A stretch of DNA of 64,000 nt from Prevotella sp. Rep29 (GCF_019551475.1 NZ_CP047159.1:186001-250000), one strand, 5' to 3'. Counted from the stretch's first letter, positions 36,243-44,937 are shown. Numbers and translations: made by a program. Notes: a model not told the origin generated them from the sequence alone.

Positions 36243-37916
36243 ATGACGATGTTTCACCCCATAGTGCCAAGCGCTCCGTTGCCCGAAACGATGAACAATC
36301 CCTTCGGGTATGAGACGTCTCCTGTCTGCGAACAGGCTGCCCGGGAAGTGATGGCGCATCTTTCCGCCTCTCCCCAGTGGAAAGAGGAGATAGAGAACGG
36401 GAAGATGTTTGGCGTGTTGGTGGTGAAAAACGAAAAAGGAGAGACGGGCTTCTTGGCTGCTTATAGCGGGCAGATTGGCGGGCGGAGCGACTGGGATTGG
36501 TTTGTTCCGGCAGTCTTCGACTATCTTCAGGAGGATGGCTATTTCAAGACGCATGAGCGAGAGATATCGTCTGTCAACGACCGGATTTGCGAGTTGGAAA
36601 ACGATGAACAGCGGCTGGCACTGATGAGGCAGATTGAGCAGATGAAGGTGGCTGGCAACGAAGAGGCGAAGGCGTTCAAGAAAGCGATGAAGGAGGCGAA
36701 GGTGGCGCGCGATTTGCGGCGCTATACGGCTGATCCGGACGAGTTGATACAGGAAAGCCAGTATCAGAAAGCCGAATATCGGCGGCTCAAAAAGAGATTG
36801 CAAAAGGAAATCAGTGTTTTTGAAAAAGAATTGGCAAAGGCAGATGAAGAAATCTCCCGTCTGAAGACCATGCGAAGGGAGCAGTCGGATGCGCTACAAC
36901 AGTGGCTGTTTTCTCATTTCGAAATGCTGAATGTGTATGGAGAAAAACGCGACCTACTTGCAATTTTTGCCGATTTCAACGGGAAAATACCACCTTCCGG
37001 TGCAGGAGAGTGCTGTGCTCCGAAGTTGCTTCAGTGTGCTTTTTCGAATCATCTTCAGCCAATATGTATGGCAGAATTTTGGTATGGCGCTTCTCCAAAA
37101 GCAGAAATCCGCCATCACGGCAATTTCTATCCGGCTTGTCGGGGGAAATGTTTGCCTATATTGAGCTATATGCTGGACAAGAATTTCGCAGTGGAGGAGA
37201 CGCTTATTACGCGAAAACTGACGTGGCGTTCCAAAATCCTGTCTGCCGTGAAGACCGTCTTGCTTTTCCCCTTCCCGTCGCTTCGTCACAAACTGTTTCC
37301 GATTATGTTTCAGTATGAGGACGACTATATCGTCGTCGTGCGTAAGCCAAATGGTTTGTTGACAACTCCGAGCGACACAAAGAAGCGTTCGGTATATAGC
37401 TTGATGCGTGAGCGATATCCTTATTGGGACACACCGCTCACCGTCCACCGCCTCGACATGGCGACATCGGGACTGCTCATTCTGGGAAAGACGCGGCAAA
37501 CCTGTATCGCATTGCAGCGGCAGTTTGAAAACCGAACGGTCGAAAAGCGCTATGTGGCTATCGTTGAGGGCGACGTGCCACAGCAGCGAGGAACGATATC
37601 ATTGCCCCTCCGCCGGAACGTGCTCGACCGTCCGCGTCAGATTGTCGATTACGAAAACGGAAAGGCGGCACTGACCGAGTATGAGGTGTTGTTGAGAAAG
37701 AACGGGCGTACACGGTTGGCGCTCTATCCCCGGACGGGACGAACCCACCAACTTCGGGTGCATTGTGCGCATCGCGACGGACTGGGTTGCCCGATTCTGG
37801 GCGACGACCTTTACGGACACAAGGCTGACCGCCTCTACCTTCATGCGGAATACATCGCTTTCGACCATCCCGTCACCGGAGAGCGAATGACGTTTGAGTG
37901 GCTTGCAGAGTTTTGA
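36243..37916 (+). CDS. RluA family RNA pseudouridine synthase with long N-terminal extension
   Basis: A 557-residue protein. Residues about 355-557 form the catalytic domain, with HRLDMATSGLLILGKT holding the catalytic D405, and GRTHQLRVHCAH and GDDLYG downstream. It isomerises uridine to pseudouridine in rRNA or tRNA. The first 340 residues include an alpha/beta segment and a long coiled coil (about 110-225) not found in E. coli RluA. This extended form is seen in other Bacteroidetes and its function is unknown. The exact RNA site cannot be read from the sequence. Confidence 0.9.
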   Translation: MTMFHPIVPSAPLPETMNNPFGYETSPVCEQAAREVMAHLSASPQWKEEIENGKMFGVLVVKNEKGETGFLAAYSGQIGGRSDWDWFVPAVFDYLQEDGYFKTHEREISSVNDRICELENDEQRLALMRQIEQMKVAGNEEAKAFKKAMKEAKVARDLRRYTADPDELIQESQYQKAEYRRLKKRLQKEISVFEKELAKADEEISRLKTMRREQSDALQQWLFSHFEMLNVYGEKRDLLAIFADFNGKIPPSGAGECCAPKLLQCAFSNHLQPICMAEFWYGASPKAEIRHHGNFYPACRGKCLPILSYMLDKNFAVEETLITRKLTWRSKILSAVKTVLLFPFPSLRHKLFPIMFQYEDDYIVVVRKPNGLLTTPSDTKKRSVYSLMRERYPYWDTPLTVHRLDMATSGLLILGKTRQTCIALQRQFENRTVEKRYVAIVEGDVPQQRGTISLPLRRNVLDRPRQIVDYENGKAALTEYEVLLRKNGRTRLALYPRTGRTHQLRVHCAHRDGLGCPILGDDLYGHKADRLYLHAEYIAFDHPVTGERMTFEWLAEF

Positions 37917-37946
37917 TGAATAAAGAATATTATAGCAGAAAGAATC

Positions 37947-38330
37947 ATGAAAACAGAAGGTTATCAACAGAAAGAACATGGAATGCGCGTTAAGCGCTAT
38001 GTGCAGACGATGGAACTGAAGCCCGACAGCGCATTGATTGCCGCCTATCGAGAGCGCCATTCGGAAGGTGCCGTATGGAAAGAAATCCTCGCAGGAATCC
38101 GCGAAGTGGGCATATTGGAAATGGAAATCTACATATTGGGCACACGCCTGGTGATGATTGTGGATGCACCTGCCGACTTCGATTGGGACACGGCGATGGC
38201 TCGCTTGGCAACACTGCCCCGACAGCAGGAGTGGGAAGAGTATATGGCGGAGTTCCAGCAGTGTGGAAAAGAAGCTACATCGGCGGAGAAGTGGCAGCTG
38301 ATGGAGCGGATGTTCCGGTTGTATGAATGA
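37947..38330 (+). CDS. rhaM: L-rhamnose mutarotase family protein
   Basis: A 127-residue protein of the RhaM family (DUF718), dimeric alpha/beta-barrel enzymes that interconvert sugar anomers. The family signature is clear: RVKRYVQTMELKPD, YRERHSEGAVWKEI with the conserved His, and GILEMEIYILGTRLVMIVD. Typical members are about 105 residues, so the true start could be ATG 37983 instead of 37947. No rhamnose or fucose catabolic gene is adjacent, so the sugar is uncertain. Confidence 0.85.
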   Translation: MKTEGYQQKEHGMRVKRYVQTMELKPDSALIAAYRERHSEGAVWKEILAGIREVGILEMEIYILGTRLVMIVDAPADFDWDTAMARLATLPRQQEWEEYMAEFQQCGKEATSAEKWQLMERMFRLYE

Positions 38331-38355
38331 GCGGATATCCCTCCGGTTCATATCA

Positions 38356-38395
38356 AAAAAAACACCTTCGGCTAATCTCGCGATCCACCGAAGGT
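38356..38395 (-). terminator. Terminator of the DUF4890 gene
   Basis: ACCTTCGG 38364-38371 pairs with CCGAAGGT 38388-38395. On the minus strand G and a run of eight T follow. Confidence 0.85.
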
Positions 38396-38426
38396 CAAAA
38401 TAAAGAAATATTAACCTCGTTATAGC

Positions 38427-38957
38427 TTATTCATTATTGTTCTTTTTCTGATGCATCCCTTTGTGGTGTCCTTTTCCGCCACCATGGTGAGATTGCATCT
38501 TTTGATACTTTTTATATTGTGTTTCAGTAAGTATGTCTTGGAGTTCTTTCTGATATTCCTCCCTTTGTTTCCTGTATTCAGTCATCTTTTTCCTCATCTT
38601 TTCCCTTTCCTCCTCGCTCATCTGCGGTCGGTCGGGCATTCCCTGATGGCTCTCTTTCATTTGCGGACGCTCCTGAATGTTGTCGTCACCGTCCTGCTTC
38701 ATCTGCGGAGGACGTTGTCCGCGTGGACCACCGAAGTGACCTTTTCCGTGCGGGCGTTCCGGTCGCTGCAGTACGTCGGCATACTTTTCATTCAGTTTCT
38801 TCAGTTCTTTTGCCTGTTTGTCGTCCAGTTGCAGGGCGCTGATCATCTTTTCAGTCCGCTGTTCTATGCTCATTTGCTTCCTTTCCGGCTTCTGTTGTGC
38901 CATGCACAGCGTTGCGCTGAATATGGCTGTCGTCAGTAATAATGTGATTTTTTTCAT
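38427..38957 (-). CDS. DUF4890-type secreted protein (Spy/CpxP-like)
   Basis: A 176-residue protein starting at ATG 38957 with a signal peptide (MKKITLLLTTAIFSATLCMAQ). Residues 28-65 (RKQMSIEQRTEKMISALQLDDKQAKELKKLNEKY) and a second helix (MRKKMTEYRKQREEYQKELQDILTETQYKKYQKM) resemble the LTxxQ-type helical repeats of Spy/CpxP periplasmic chaperones. Between them is a low-complexity region rich in P, Q, R, G and H. The C-terminus is His/Gly/Lys-rich (HHGGGKGHHKGMHQKK). A role in envelope stress or metal binding is possible but inferred. Confidence 0.82.
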   Translation of the reverse strand: MKKITLLLTTAIFSATLCMAQQKPERKQMSIEQRTEKMISALQLDDKQAKELKKLNEKYADVLQRPERPHGKGHFGGPRGQRPPQMKQDGDDNIQERPQMKESHQGMPDRPQMSEEEREKMRKKMTEYRKQREEYQKELQDILTETQYKKYQKMQSHHGGGKGHHKGMHQKKNNNE

Positions 38958-39124
38958 GGCTTTCTGATTCAATGTGATGGTGAAGGGATTTTCCCTTACT
39001 CTGATGTTGTGACGGAAGAAAAAGAATTTCGTTTAATGGGAGTGTAAATTTTTTTTGATTATTTTTTTGCAAAAAGGCTTTTTAATATTCTTCCATAGCA
39101 CCTTCTTGGTGGTACTTTCTTTAA

Positions 39125-39187
39125 CCAAATCAACTGAATTTGGTCATCAAATCAAGTGAATTTGGTCACCAATTCAACTTGATTTGG
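39125..39187. repeat. Three palindrome-like units with 22-base period
   Basis: Units at 39125-39143, 39147-39165 and 39169-39187 are 19 bases each with TCA spacers, of the form CCAAATCAACTGAATTTGG. The outer arms of the array (AACCAAATCAA and TTGATTTGGTT) pair perfectly, so the whole array can fold as one long hairpin. A related array is at 52636-52698. The gap 38958-39310 holds nothing else except the promoter of the next gene. Confidence 0.75.
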
Positions 39188-39297
39188 TTTCAGGAAGTGC
39201 AGCTTTTGATTCGATAAAGTTTTTATCACAACAATTCATTTTTGAGTAGTGATAAATAAAAAAGTGGCTGTTTGTTTCACATTATATATTTTTTTAT

Positions 39298-39305
39298 TAT
39301 CTTTG
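39298..39305 (+). promoter_or_regulatory. -7 box of the YiiX-like lipoprotein gene
   Basis: TATCTTTG ends 5 bases before ATG 39311, so the transcript would be nearly leaderless. TTTG at 39271-39274 is spaced at 23, longer than usual. Confidence 0.5.
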
Positions 39306-39310
39306 CGAGG

Positions 39311-39949
39311 ATGAAAGAAATTCGGCAAATAGGTTTATGTCAGTTTTTTGTCTGGATGATGGTGCTGTGTGGCGTGGCGCTTGCCGGCTGTTCGCAGTCT
39401 GCGCCTGCGGAGCGCTCCATCCTTCCGCCGGACGTGGTGCTGCAGACCGGCGATGTCGTGTTTCGTCTGGGCGGTGGTGCGATGAGCCATGCCGTGGCGT
39501 ATGTTGACCGTGGCGGTGCCTATTCCCATGTGGGGATTGTGGTGGATTCCGCCGGAAAGAAGATGATTGTGCATGCTGTGCCGGGTGAACCCGATTTTGA
39601 CGGCGATCCCGATCGGGTGAAGATGGACACGCCGGAGCGTTTCTTCTCGTCCATCAACGCCAATACGGGGGAGGTCTGCCGCCCTCTTGACAGGGAGGTG
39701 GCTGCTCGCGCAGCTGCAGCGGCGATGAAGTTCTACGAGCGCCGGGCGTTGTTCGACCATCATTATGATGCAAATGACTCGACAGAAGTGTATTGCACGG
39801 AGTTGATTGTGCGTGCATTCGAGGGTGCGGGGCAGCCTTTGGTGGGACCGCCGACCCATGAGTTTGACTTGCCGGGCGTGCATACGGTTTGCTGGTTGCC
39901 GTCCGACATCCATCATTCGCCATATTTGAAGACCATTTCTATTTTTTAA
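39311..39949 (+). CDS. YiiX/YebB-like permuted papain-fold lipoprotein
   Basis: A 212-residue lipoprotein (ATG 39311) with lipobox GVALAGC. The rest matches the YiiX/YebB-like NlpC/P60 relatives (C92 group): LQTGDVVFRLGG near the N-terminus, His in GGAYSHVGIVVD, and Cys in STEVYCTELIVRAF. In this permuted papain fold the catalytic His precedes the Cys, as seen. Substrates are thought to be cell-wall amides or lipids; none is proven here. The following lipoprotein gene is 17 bases downstream, so the two form an operon. Confidence 0.85.
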   Translation: MKEIRQIGLCQFFVWMMVLCGVALAGCSQSAPAERSILPPDVVLQTGDVVFRLGGGAMSHAVAYVDRGGAYSHVGIVVDSAGKKMIVHAVPGEPDFDGDPDRVKMDTPERFFSSINANTGEVCRPLDREVAARAAAAAMKFYERRALFDHHYDANDSTEVYCTELIVRAFEGAGQPLVGPPTHEFDLPGVHTVCWLPSDIHHSPYLKTISIF

Positions 39950-39966
39950 CCAAAACAGATAAGACC

Positions 39967-40371
39967 ATGAAAAAGTTATTAGGAATTTTTGCCGTAGCGG
40001 CAGTAGCAGTGTTGATGGGTTGCAGTGACGGGCTTAAGACGCCGTCGGACGCAGCAAAGAAAGGTGTAAAATGCCTGCAAGAGAAAAACTGGGAGGGCTA
40101 TGTTGACATGCTCTATTTCAGCGACAAAATCAAGCCGGAAGAAGTTGAGAAGACCAAACAGCAGTATCTGGGCATGCTGAAAGGCAAGATGGAAGAGACG
40201 CTCAACAAGACGAACGGTATCAAGTCCTATGAGGTGCTCTCTGAAGAAGTGAAAGATTCCACGGCTGTGGTGAAGATGAAGATTACCTATGGCGACGACA
40301 GCACGAAGGAAGAGGAGATGAAAACGCGTCTGACCAAGGACGGTAAGTGGCTTCTCGATTCGGGCAAATAA
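39967..40371 (+). CDS. Small DUF4878-like lipoprotein
   Basis: A 134-residue lipoprotein with lipobox VAVLMGC (Cys about 19). The C-terminal region (KSYEVLSEEVKDSTAVVKMKITYGDDSTKEEEMKTRLTKDGKWLLDSGK) has the pattern of the DUF4878/NTF2-like fold: a strand pair and a final KDGKWL strand. No catalytic residues are known for such proteins. Ends at a strong terminator that separates it from tatA. Confidence 0.8.
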   Translation: MKKLLGIFAVAAVAVLMGCSDGLKTPSDAAKKGVKCLQEKNWEGYVDMLYFSDKIKPEEVEKTKQQYLGMLKGKMEETLNKTNGIKSYEVLSEEVKDSTAVVKMKITYGDDSTKEEEMKTRLTKDGKWLLDSGK

Positions 40372-40407
40372 GAGCCGTCCGTGCTCCCGATGAGGGAGTG
40401 AAAACTG

Positions 40408-40471
40408 AAAAATCAGTCCTTTAGTGACAAGCACATTGTGTCTTTTCTGTCATTAACGGACTGATTTTTTT
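40408..40471 (+). terminator. Intrinsic terminator before tatA
   Basis: AAAATCAGTCC pairs with GGACTGATTTT (about 40409-40419 and 40458-40468), with TGACA/TGTCA as an inner pair, followed by a T run. The T run overlaps the -33 box of the tatA promoter. Confidence 0.88.
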
Positions 40472-40500
40472 GCTTTTTCCGGATATTTTTCGTAAGTTTG
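40469..40500 (+). promoter_or_regulatory. Promoter of the tat operon
   Basis: TTTG 40469-40472, 20 bases, TAAGTTTG 40493-40500. ATG of tatA follows 44 bases later. Confidence 0.75.
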
Positions 40501-40544
40501 CAGGGATAAAAAACAGAAACAGTCATTTATAACATTAAGAATAT

Positions 40545-40796
40545 ATGTTTACAAATCAGTTGCTGTTGTTCGGTCTTGGAGCACAAGAGATACTTCTCAT
40601 CGCCCTGATTGTGTTGCTGTTGTTCGGTGGTAAGAAGATTCCCGAACTGATGAAGGGACTCGGACGCGGTGTGAAAAGTTTCAAGGAAGGTGTGAACGAG
40701 GTGGACGAGGCGGTGAACGACACCGCGAAAGACGTGAAGGAATCTGCCAAGGAGACGCCTGTCATGACCGAGCAGGAACCTAAGAAGGATGAGTGA
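40545..40796 (+). CDS. tatA: Sec-independent translocase subunit TatA
   Basis: An 83-residue protein with one N-terminal transmembrane helix ([30 protein letters not shown]), the FGGKKIPEL hinge typical of TatA/E and an amphipathic helix ([14 protein letters not shown]), followed by an acidic-basic tail. It assembles into the pore that moves folded proteins across the inner membrane. No tatB is present in the cluster, as in the minimal TatAC systems known in several bacteria. It overlaps tatC by 8 bases. Confidence 0.96.
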   Translation: MFTNQLLLFGLGAQEILLIALIVLLLFGGKKIPELMKGLGRGVKSFKEGVNEVDEAVNDTAKDVKESAKETPVMTEQEPKKDE

Positions 40797-41553
40797 GAAC
40801 GATGCTTCAGGCACCTTCTGGGAGCATTTGGACGTGCTTCGCGGCGTGTTGCTCCGCTCGTTGGCGGTCGTGGCATTGTTGGCGGTCGTGGCGTTTTGCT
40901 TCAAGGAGACCCTGTTTGCCGTTGTGCTGGCACCGCGCAGCAGCGATTTCATCACTTTCCGGCTGTTAGGCACGGAGCCGTTTGCGGTCTCGCTGATGAA
41001 TACCGGGCTGACCGAGCAGTTCATGATACACATGAAGGTGGCGGCATACGCAGGACTTCTCTTCGCCTCGCCCTATATCATTTATGAGCTGTTCCGCTTC
41101 GTGTCGCCGGCACTCTATCGGGTGGAGCGGAAGCGGACGGTGCAGGTGGTAGGCGCATCGGTGACGATGTTTCTGTTAGGGACGTTGGTGAATTATTTCC
41201 TGATATTCCCGTTGACGGTCCGGTTTCTCGGCACCTATCAGGTATCGGCTGACGTGACGAACATGCTCACGCTGCAATCGTACATGGACACGCTGATAGG
41301 AATGAGCCTGGTGATGGGTGTCGTGTTCGAACTGCCGGTTGTCAGTTGGATGCTGTCGCGCTTCGGAATCCTCGACGGAAAGGTGATGCGGCAATACCGC
41401 CGGCATGCTGTCGTGGCGATATTGGCAGTTTCAGCCATCATCACGCCGACAGCCGATGCCTTCACGATGCTGATTGTGGCACTGCCGATATGGTTGCTCT
41501 ATGAAGTGAGCATCCTGATTGTGAGGAAAGGGCATGCCACGCCAATAGAATAG
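40789..41553 (+). CDS. tatC: Sec-independent translocase subunit TatC
   Basis: A 254-residue inner-membrane protein with six helices that binds the twin-arginine signal peptide. Recognisable parts are [16 protein letters not shown] at the N-terminus, [17 protein letters not shown], and [37 protein letters not shown] (the TatC signature block). The overlap with tatA suggests translational coupling. The next two genes encode proteins with SRRxFL signals, so the translocase and its likely clients lie together. Confidence 0.96.
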   Translation: MSENDASGTFWEHLDVLRGVLLRSLAVVALLAVVAFCFKETLFAVVLAPRSSDFITFRLLGTEPFAVSLMNTGLTEQFMIHMKVAAYAGLLFASPYIIYELFRFVSPALYRVERKRTVQVVGASVTMFLLGTLVNYFLIFPLTVRFLGTYQVSADVTNMLTLQSYMDTLIGMSLVMGVVFELPVVSWMLSRFGILDGKVMRQYRRHAVVAILAVSAIITPTADAFTMLIVALPIWLLYEVSILIVRKGHATPIE

Positions 41554-41580
41554 AAAAACAAACCATTAAGATACAAAAAC

Positions 41581-43068
41581 ATGAAGCTAAAGAAAATCAG
41601 AAGAATTCTTGCAGTGGTGTTCTTTTTATGTATGACACTGCTGTTCTTGGACGTGACGGGTGTGCTGCACCACTGGTTCGGTTGGATGGCAAAAGTGCAG
41701 TTGCTTCCGGCAGTGCTGGCGCTCAATGCGGCTGTCATCATCGGATTAGTCGTGCTGACACTGTTGTTCGGGCGCATCTATTGCTCGGTGATTTGTCCGC
41801 TCGGAGTGATGCAGGACCTTTTCGCATGGTTCGGCAAGCGGGCGAAGAAAAACCGCTATTCCTATTCGAAAGAGGTGGCATGGCTGCGCTATCCCATGCT
41901 TGTCGTACTCATAGCCGCCATCTTCTTAGGCATCGGTTCGCTGGTGGCACTGCTTGATCCTTACGGCACTTTCGGCGTGATAGCCAACAATCTCTTGCAG
42001 CCGGTCTATCAGTTGGGCAACAACCTGCTGGCTTCCATTGCCGAGCGCATAGACAGCTACGCATTCTATCATGTTGACGTGTGGGTGAAGAGCCTGCCGG
42101 TGTTCCTCATTGCTGCCGGTCTGTTCATCCTGCTGTTCATCCTGGCATGGCGCAACGGACGCACCTATTGCAACACCATCTGTCCGGTGGGAACGGTGCT
42201 GAGTTTCTTTTCCCGCTTCTCGCTGTTCAAAATACGTTTCGACGAAGGCAAGTGTCGCCAGTGTTCGAAGTGCACGAAAAACTGCAAGGCATCGTGTATC
42301 GACTTCAAGAACCACAAGGTGGACCACAGCCGCTGCGTGGTGTGTGGCAACTGTGTGGATGTCTGCGAGTTCGGAGCGCTCTCATACACACCTTTGAAGA
42401 AAAAGAGCACAGCAGCTTCGCTTTCAGAAGCGGCTTCGGACGGCATCTCGCGCCGTTCGTTCCTGCTGACCACCGCCCTTGCTACGACGGCAGCCTTGGC
42501 GCAAGAGAAAAAGAAGGTGGATGGCGAATTTGCCAAGATTGAAGACAAAGTGGCACCCGAACGCCAGACACCGCTCACACCGCCGGGCTCGCTCAGTGCG
42601 CGAAACATGGTGCGCCACTGCACGGGCTGCCAGCTTTGCGTGTCGAACTGTCCGAACGGCGTGTTGCGTCCGTCAAGCGACCTGCTGACGCTCATGCAGC
42701 CGCTGATGAGCTACGAGCGCGGTTATTGCCGCCCCGAGTGTGTCCGCTGTTCGGAAGTGTGTCCCGCAGGAGCCATCCGTCCTATCACGAAAGAAGAAAA
42801 ATCGTCCACACAGATAGGACACGCCGTGTGGATTAAGAAAAACTGTCTGCCGGTTACCGATGGCGTGAGCTGTGGAAACTGCGCCCGCCACTGTCCGACC
42901 GGAGCTATTGAGATGGTGCCGATGGACGAGAACGACGAGGAGTCACCCATGATTCCGGCAGTCAACGAGGCACGCTGCATCGGCTGCGGAGCCTGCGAGA
43001 ATCTCTGTCCCGTGCGTCCGTTCTCAGCCATCTACGTAGAGGGACACGAACAGCACCGCACCATATAA
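41581..43068 (+). CDS. Membrane polyferredoxin with an internal twin-arginine signal
   Basis: A 495-residue protein in two halves. Residues 1-220 are NapH/CcoG-like, with helices and C-x3-C-P motifs (IYCSVICPLG, TYCNTICPVG), followed by an eight-Cys ferredoxin pair starting at C225 (CRQCSKCTKNC, CVVCGNCVDVC). At 289-309 comes GISRRSFLLTTALATTAALAQ, a complete Tat signal (R291-R292) inside the chain. After it, residues about 345-480 hold several more 4Fe-4S motifs (CTGCQLCVSNCPNG, CVRCSEVCPAG, CGNCARHCPTG, CIGCGACENLCPV). The topology implied is cytoplasmic ferredoxin, Tat-inserted helix, periplasmic ferredoxin, i.e. a wire for electrons across the membrane. It sits 27 bases behind tatC and 34 before a Tat-dependent oxidoreductase that may be its partner. 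Confidence 0.85.
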   Translation: MKLKKIRRILAVVFFLCMTLLFLDVTGVLHHWFGWMAKVQLLPAVLALNAAVIIGLVVLTLLFGRIYCSVICPLGVMQDLFAWFGKRAKKNRYSYSKEVAWLRYPMLVVLIAAIFLGIGSLVALLDPYGTFGVIANNLLQPVYQLGNNLLASIAERIDSYAFYHVDVWVKSLPVFLIAAGLFILLFILAWRNGRTYCNTICPVGTVLSFFSRFSLFKIRFDEGKCRQCSKCTKNCKASCIDFKNHKVDHSRCVVCGNCVDVCEFGALSYTPLKKKSTAASLSEAASDGISRRSFLLTTALATTAALAQEKKKVDGEFAKIEDKVAPERQTPLTPPGSLSARNMVRHCTGCQLCVSNCPNGVLRPSSDLLTLMQPLMSYERGYCRPECVRCSEVCPAGAIRPITKEEKSSTQIGHAVWIKKNCLPVTDGVSCGNCARHCPTGAIEMVPMDENDEESPMIPAVNEARCIGCGACENLCPVRPFSAIYVEGHEQHRTI

Positions 43069-43102
43069 TCTTTGTCTGTAACATTTATATAATATATTGA
43101 CG

Positions 43103-44512
43103 ATGAAAAAGGAAGATAAAAATATATCCCGCCGAAACTTCTTGAAGATATTCGGTGCCGGAACAGTAGCCACAGGACTCACGCTTGCCGGATGCAAGAA
43201 GTCGGAAGAATCCGTTATCGATGATTATAAAAAGCAGGTGGAACCACCGAAAGGCAAAATGACTTTCCGCACCAATCCCAAGACGGGTGATAAGGTGTCG
43301 CTCCTTGGGTTTGGAATGATGCGACTGCCCGACACCGGCGGCAAAGCCATCGGACGCGAGAGTGACGACCCCATCGACCAAGAGATGGTCAATCGTCTTG
43401 TGGACTATGCCATCGAGCATGGCGTCAACTATTTCGACACGTCGCCCGCCTACTGTAAGGGAATGTCGGAAAACAGTACGGGCATAGCCCTCAGTCGCCA
43501 CCCGCGCAACAAATATTTCGTTGCCACCAAGTTGTCGAACTTCAGTGAGGAGACGTGGAGCCGCGAGGAGTCTATCAAGATGTATCGCAACTCGTTCAAG
43601 GAACTGCGTGTGGATTACATCGACTATTACCTGCTCCATTCCGTAGGGCAGGGAGGCATGGAGCGTTTCTCTGCGCGCTATCTGGACAACGGCATGCTCG
43701 ACTTCGTGCTGGCTGAACGCAAGGCTGGACGCATCAAGAATCTCGGCTTCTCCTACCATGGCGATATCGAGGTGTTCGACTACCTCCTCTCCCGCCATGA
43801 CGAGTGCCAGTGGGACTTTGTGCAGATAGAGCTCAACTACCTCGACTGGGAGTGGGCTGACGAAATCAACGACCGCAATACCGATGCCGTCTATCTCTAC
43901 AATGAACTGCAGAAGCGGGGCATCCCGTCGGTCATCATGGAGCCGCTGCTCGGAGGCAGACTGGCAAACGTGCCGCAGTATCTGGCAAAGGAAATGAAGC
44001 AGCGCGACCCGGAGCACAGCATCGCGTCGTGGGCATTCCGCTATGCCGGTTCGCCCGAAGGTGTGCTGACCGTGCTCAGCGGCATGACCTACATGGAGCA
44101 TCTGAAAGACAACCTGCTGTCTTATTGTCCGCTGAAACCCGTCACCGAAGACGAGAAGAAGTTCCTCTACCACATAGCTGAGGAGCTCGTCGGCGTGGAG
44201 ACCATTCCGTGCAACGACTGCAAATACTGCATGCCGTGTCCTTACGGAGTCGATATCCCCGGCATTTTCGTGCATTATAATAAGTGTAAGAATGAGGGAA
44301 CGCTGCCCCGACAGGTGAAAGACGAGACGTACGACAAACTCCGTCGCGACTATCTGATAGGGCTCGACCGCGCCGTGCCCAAACTGCGACAGGCTAACCA
44401 CTGCATCGGCTGCGGCAGGTGTGAGGTGCATTGTCCGCAAAACATCCGCATACCGCGCGAACTGCGAAAGATAGACGAGTACGTGGAGAAACTCAAGCAA
44501 GGCACGTTCTAA
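43103..44512 (+). CDS. Tat-exported aldo/keto reductase with C-terminal ferredoxin domain
   Basis: A 469-residue protein. ATG 43103 opens a textbook Tat signal (SRRNFLKIFGAGTVATGLTLAGC; R10-R11), ending in a Cys that may be a lipid anchor. Residues about 60-340 are an aldo/keto reductase barrel with NYFDTSPAYCKGMSE (catalytic Tyr region) and YYLLHSVGQG. The C-terminus has an incomplete cluster site (CNDCKYCMPCPYGVDIPG) and a full one (CIGCGRCEVHCPQNI). NADPH is not expected in the periplasm, so electrons could come from the adjacent polyferredoxin; that link is inferred from gene order. Substrate unknown. Confidence 0.88.
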   Translation: MKKEDKNISRRNFLKIFGAGTVATGLTLAGCKKSEESVIDDYKKQVEPPKGKMTFRTNPKTGDKVSLLGFGMMRLPDTGGKAIGRESDDPIDQEMVNRLVDYAIEHGVNYFDTSPAYCKGMSENSTGIALSRHPRNKYFVATKLSNFSEETWSREESIKMYRNSFKELRVDYIDYYLLHSVGQGGMERFSARYLDNGMLDFVLAERKAGRIKNLGFSYHGDIEVFDYLLSRHDECQWDFVQIELNYLDWEWADEINDRNTDAVYLYNELQKRGIPSVIMEPLLGGRLANVPQYLAKEMKQRDPEHSIASWAFRYAGSPEGVLTVLSGMTYMEHLKDNLLSYCPLKPVTEDEKKFLYHIAEELVGVETIPCNDCKYCMPCPYGVDIPGIFVHYNKCKNEGTLPRQVKDETYDKLRRDYLIGLDRAVPKLRQANHCIGCGRCEVHCPQNIRIPRELRKIDEYVEKLKQGTF

Positions 44513-44524
44513 ACATTTCTTCAG

Positions 44525-44935
44525 ATGCGAACACTCATCCAACAGCTTCGCGAAGGCGACTATTCCCTTGTGGTCAGGTCACGGAAAGAGGTCATGACGT
44601 TCACTAAACCGGGCGTTGCCGACCTGCTCGACCTGCTCAACCACGAACCGCATGTGCTCAGAGGTGCGCTGGTTGCCGACAAGGTAGTGGGCAAGGCTGC
44701 CGCAGCCCTGCTCGTTCTCGGACTGGTAGGCGAGGTTTATGCCGAAGTCATCAGTACACCGGCGCGTGAATATCTGGAAGAATTTATGATACCCGTCACT
44801 TTTATGCTCGAGGTTCCCTTCGTGATGAACCGCACAAACGACGGCTGGTGCCCGATGGAAAAGCTCGCTTTCACCGAGTTCAACCCGCGGAAAATCAAAA
44901 AGAAGATAGAAGAATTTATAGAAAGTAAACCGTAG
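44525..44935 (+). CDS. DUF1893 domain protein
   Basis: A 136-residue protein matching the DUF1893 pattern: YSLVVRSRKEVMTFTKPGVADLLDLL at the start and VADKVVGKAAAALLVLGLVGEVYAEVISTPAREYLEEFMI in the middle. The fold is thought to be cytidine-deaminase-like, but an activity is not established. It follows the Tat-dependent reductase gene after 12 bases and is followed after 2 bases by the ECF S component, so all are probably co-transcribed. The C-terminal 50 residues are basic. Confidence 0.8.
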   Translation: MRTLIQQLREGDYSLVVRSRKEVMTFTKPGVADLLDLLNHEPHVLRGALVADKVVGKAAAALLVLGLVGEVYAEVISTPAREYLEEFMIPVTFMLEVPFVMNRTNDGWCPMEKLAFTEFNPRKIKKKIEEFIESKP

Positions 44936-44937
44936 AT

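Noticed and set aside
36243..37330. N-terminal extension of the RluA-type protein as a separate fused gene
   Set aside because: The frame is continuous and no internal start context is evident; the extended form is known to me from other Bacteroidetes, so I left it as one gene.
43085..44542. Minus-strand open frame of 485 codons opposite the aldo/keto reductase
   Set aside because: The plus strand has a Tat signal and Fe-S motifs; the antisense frame extends across its full length by codon bias only.
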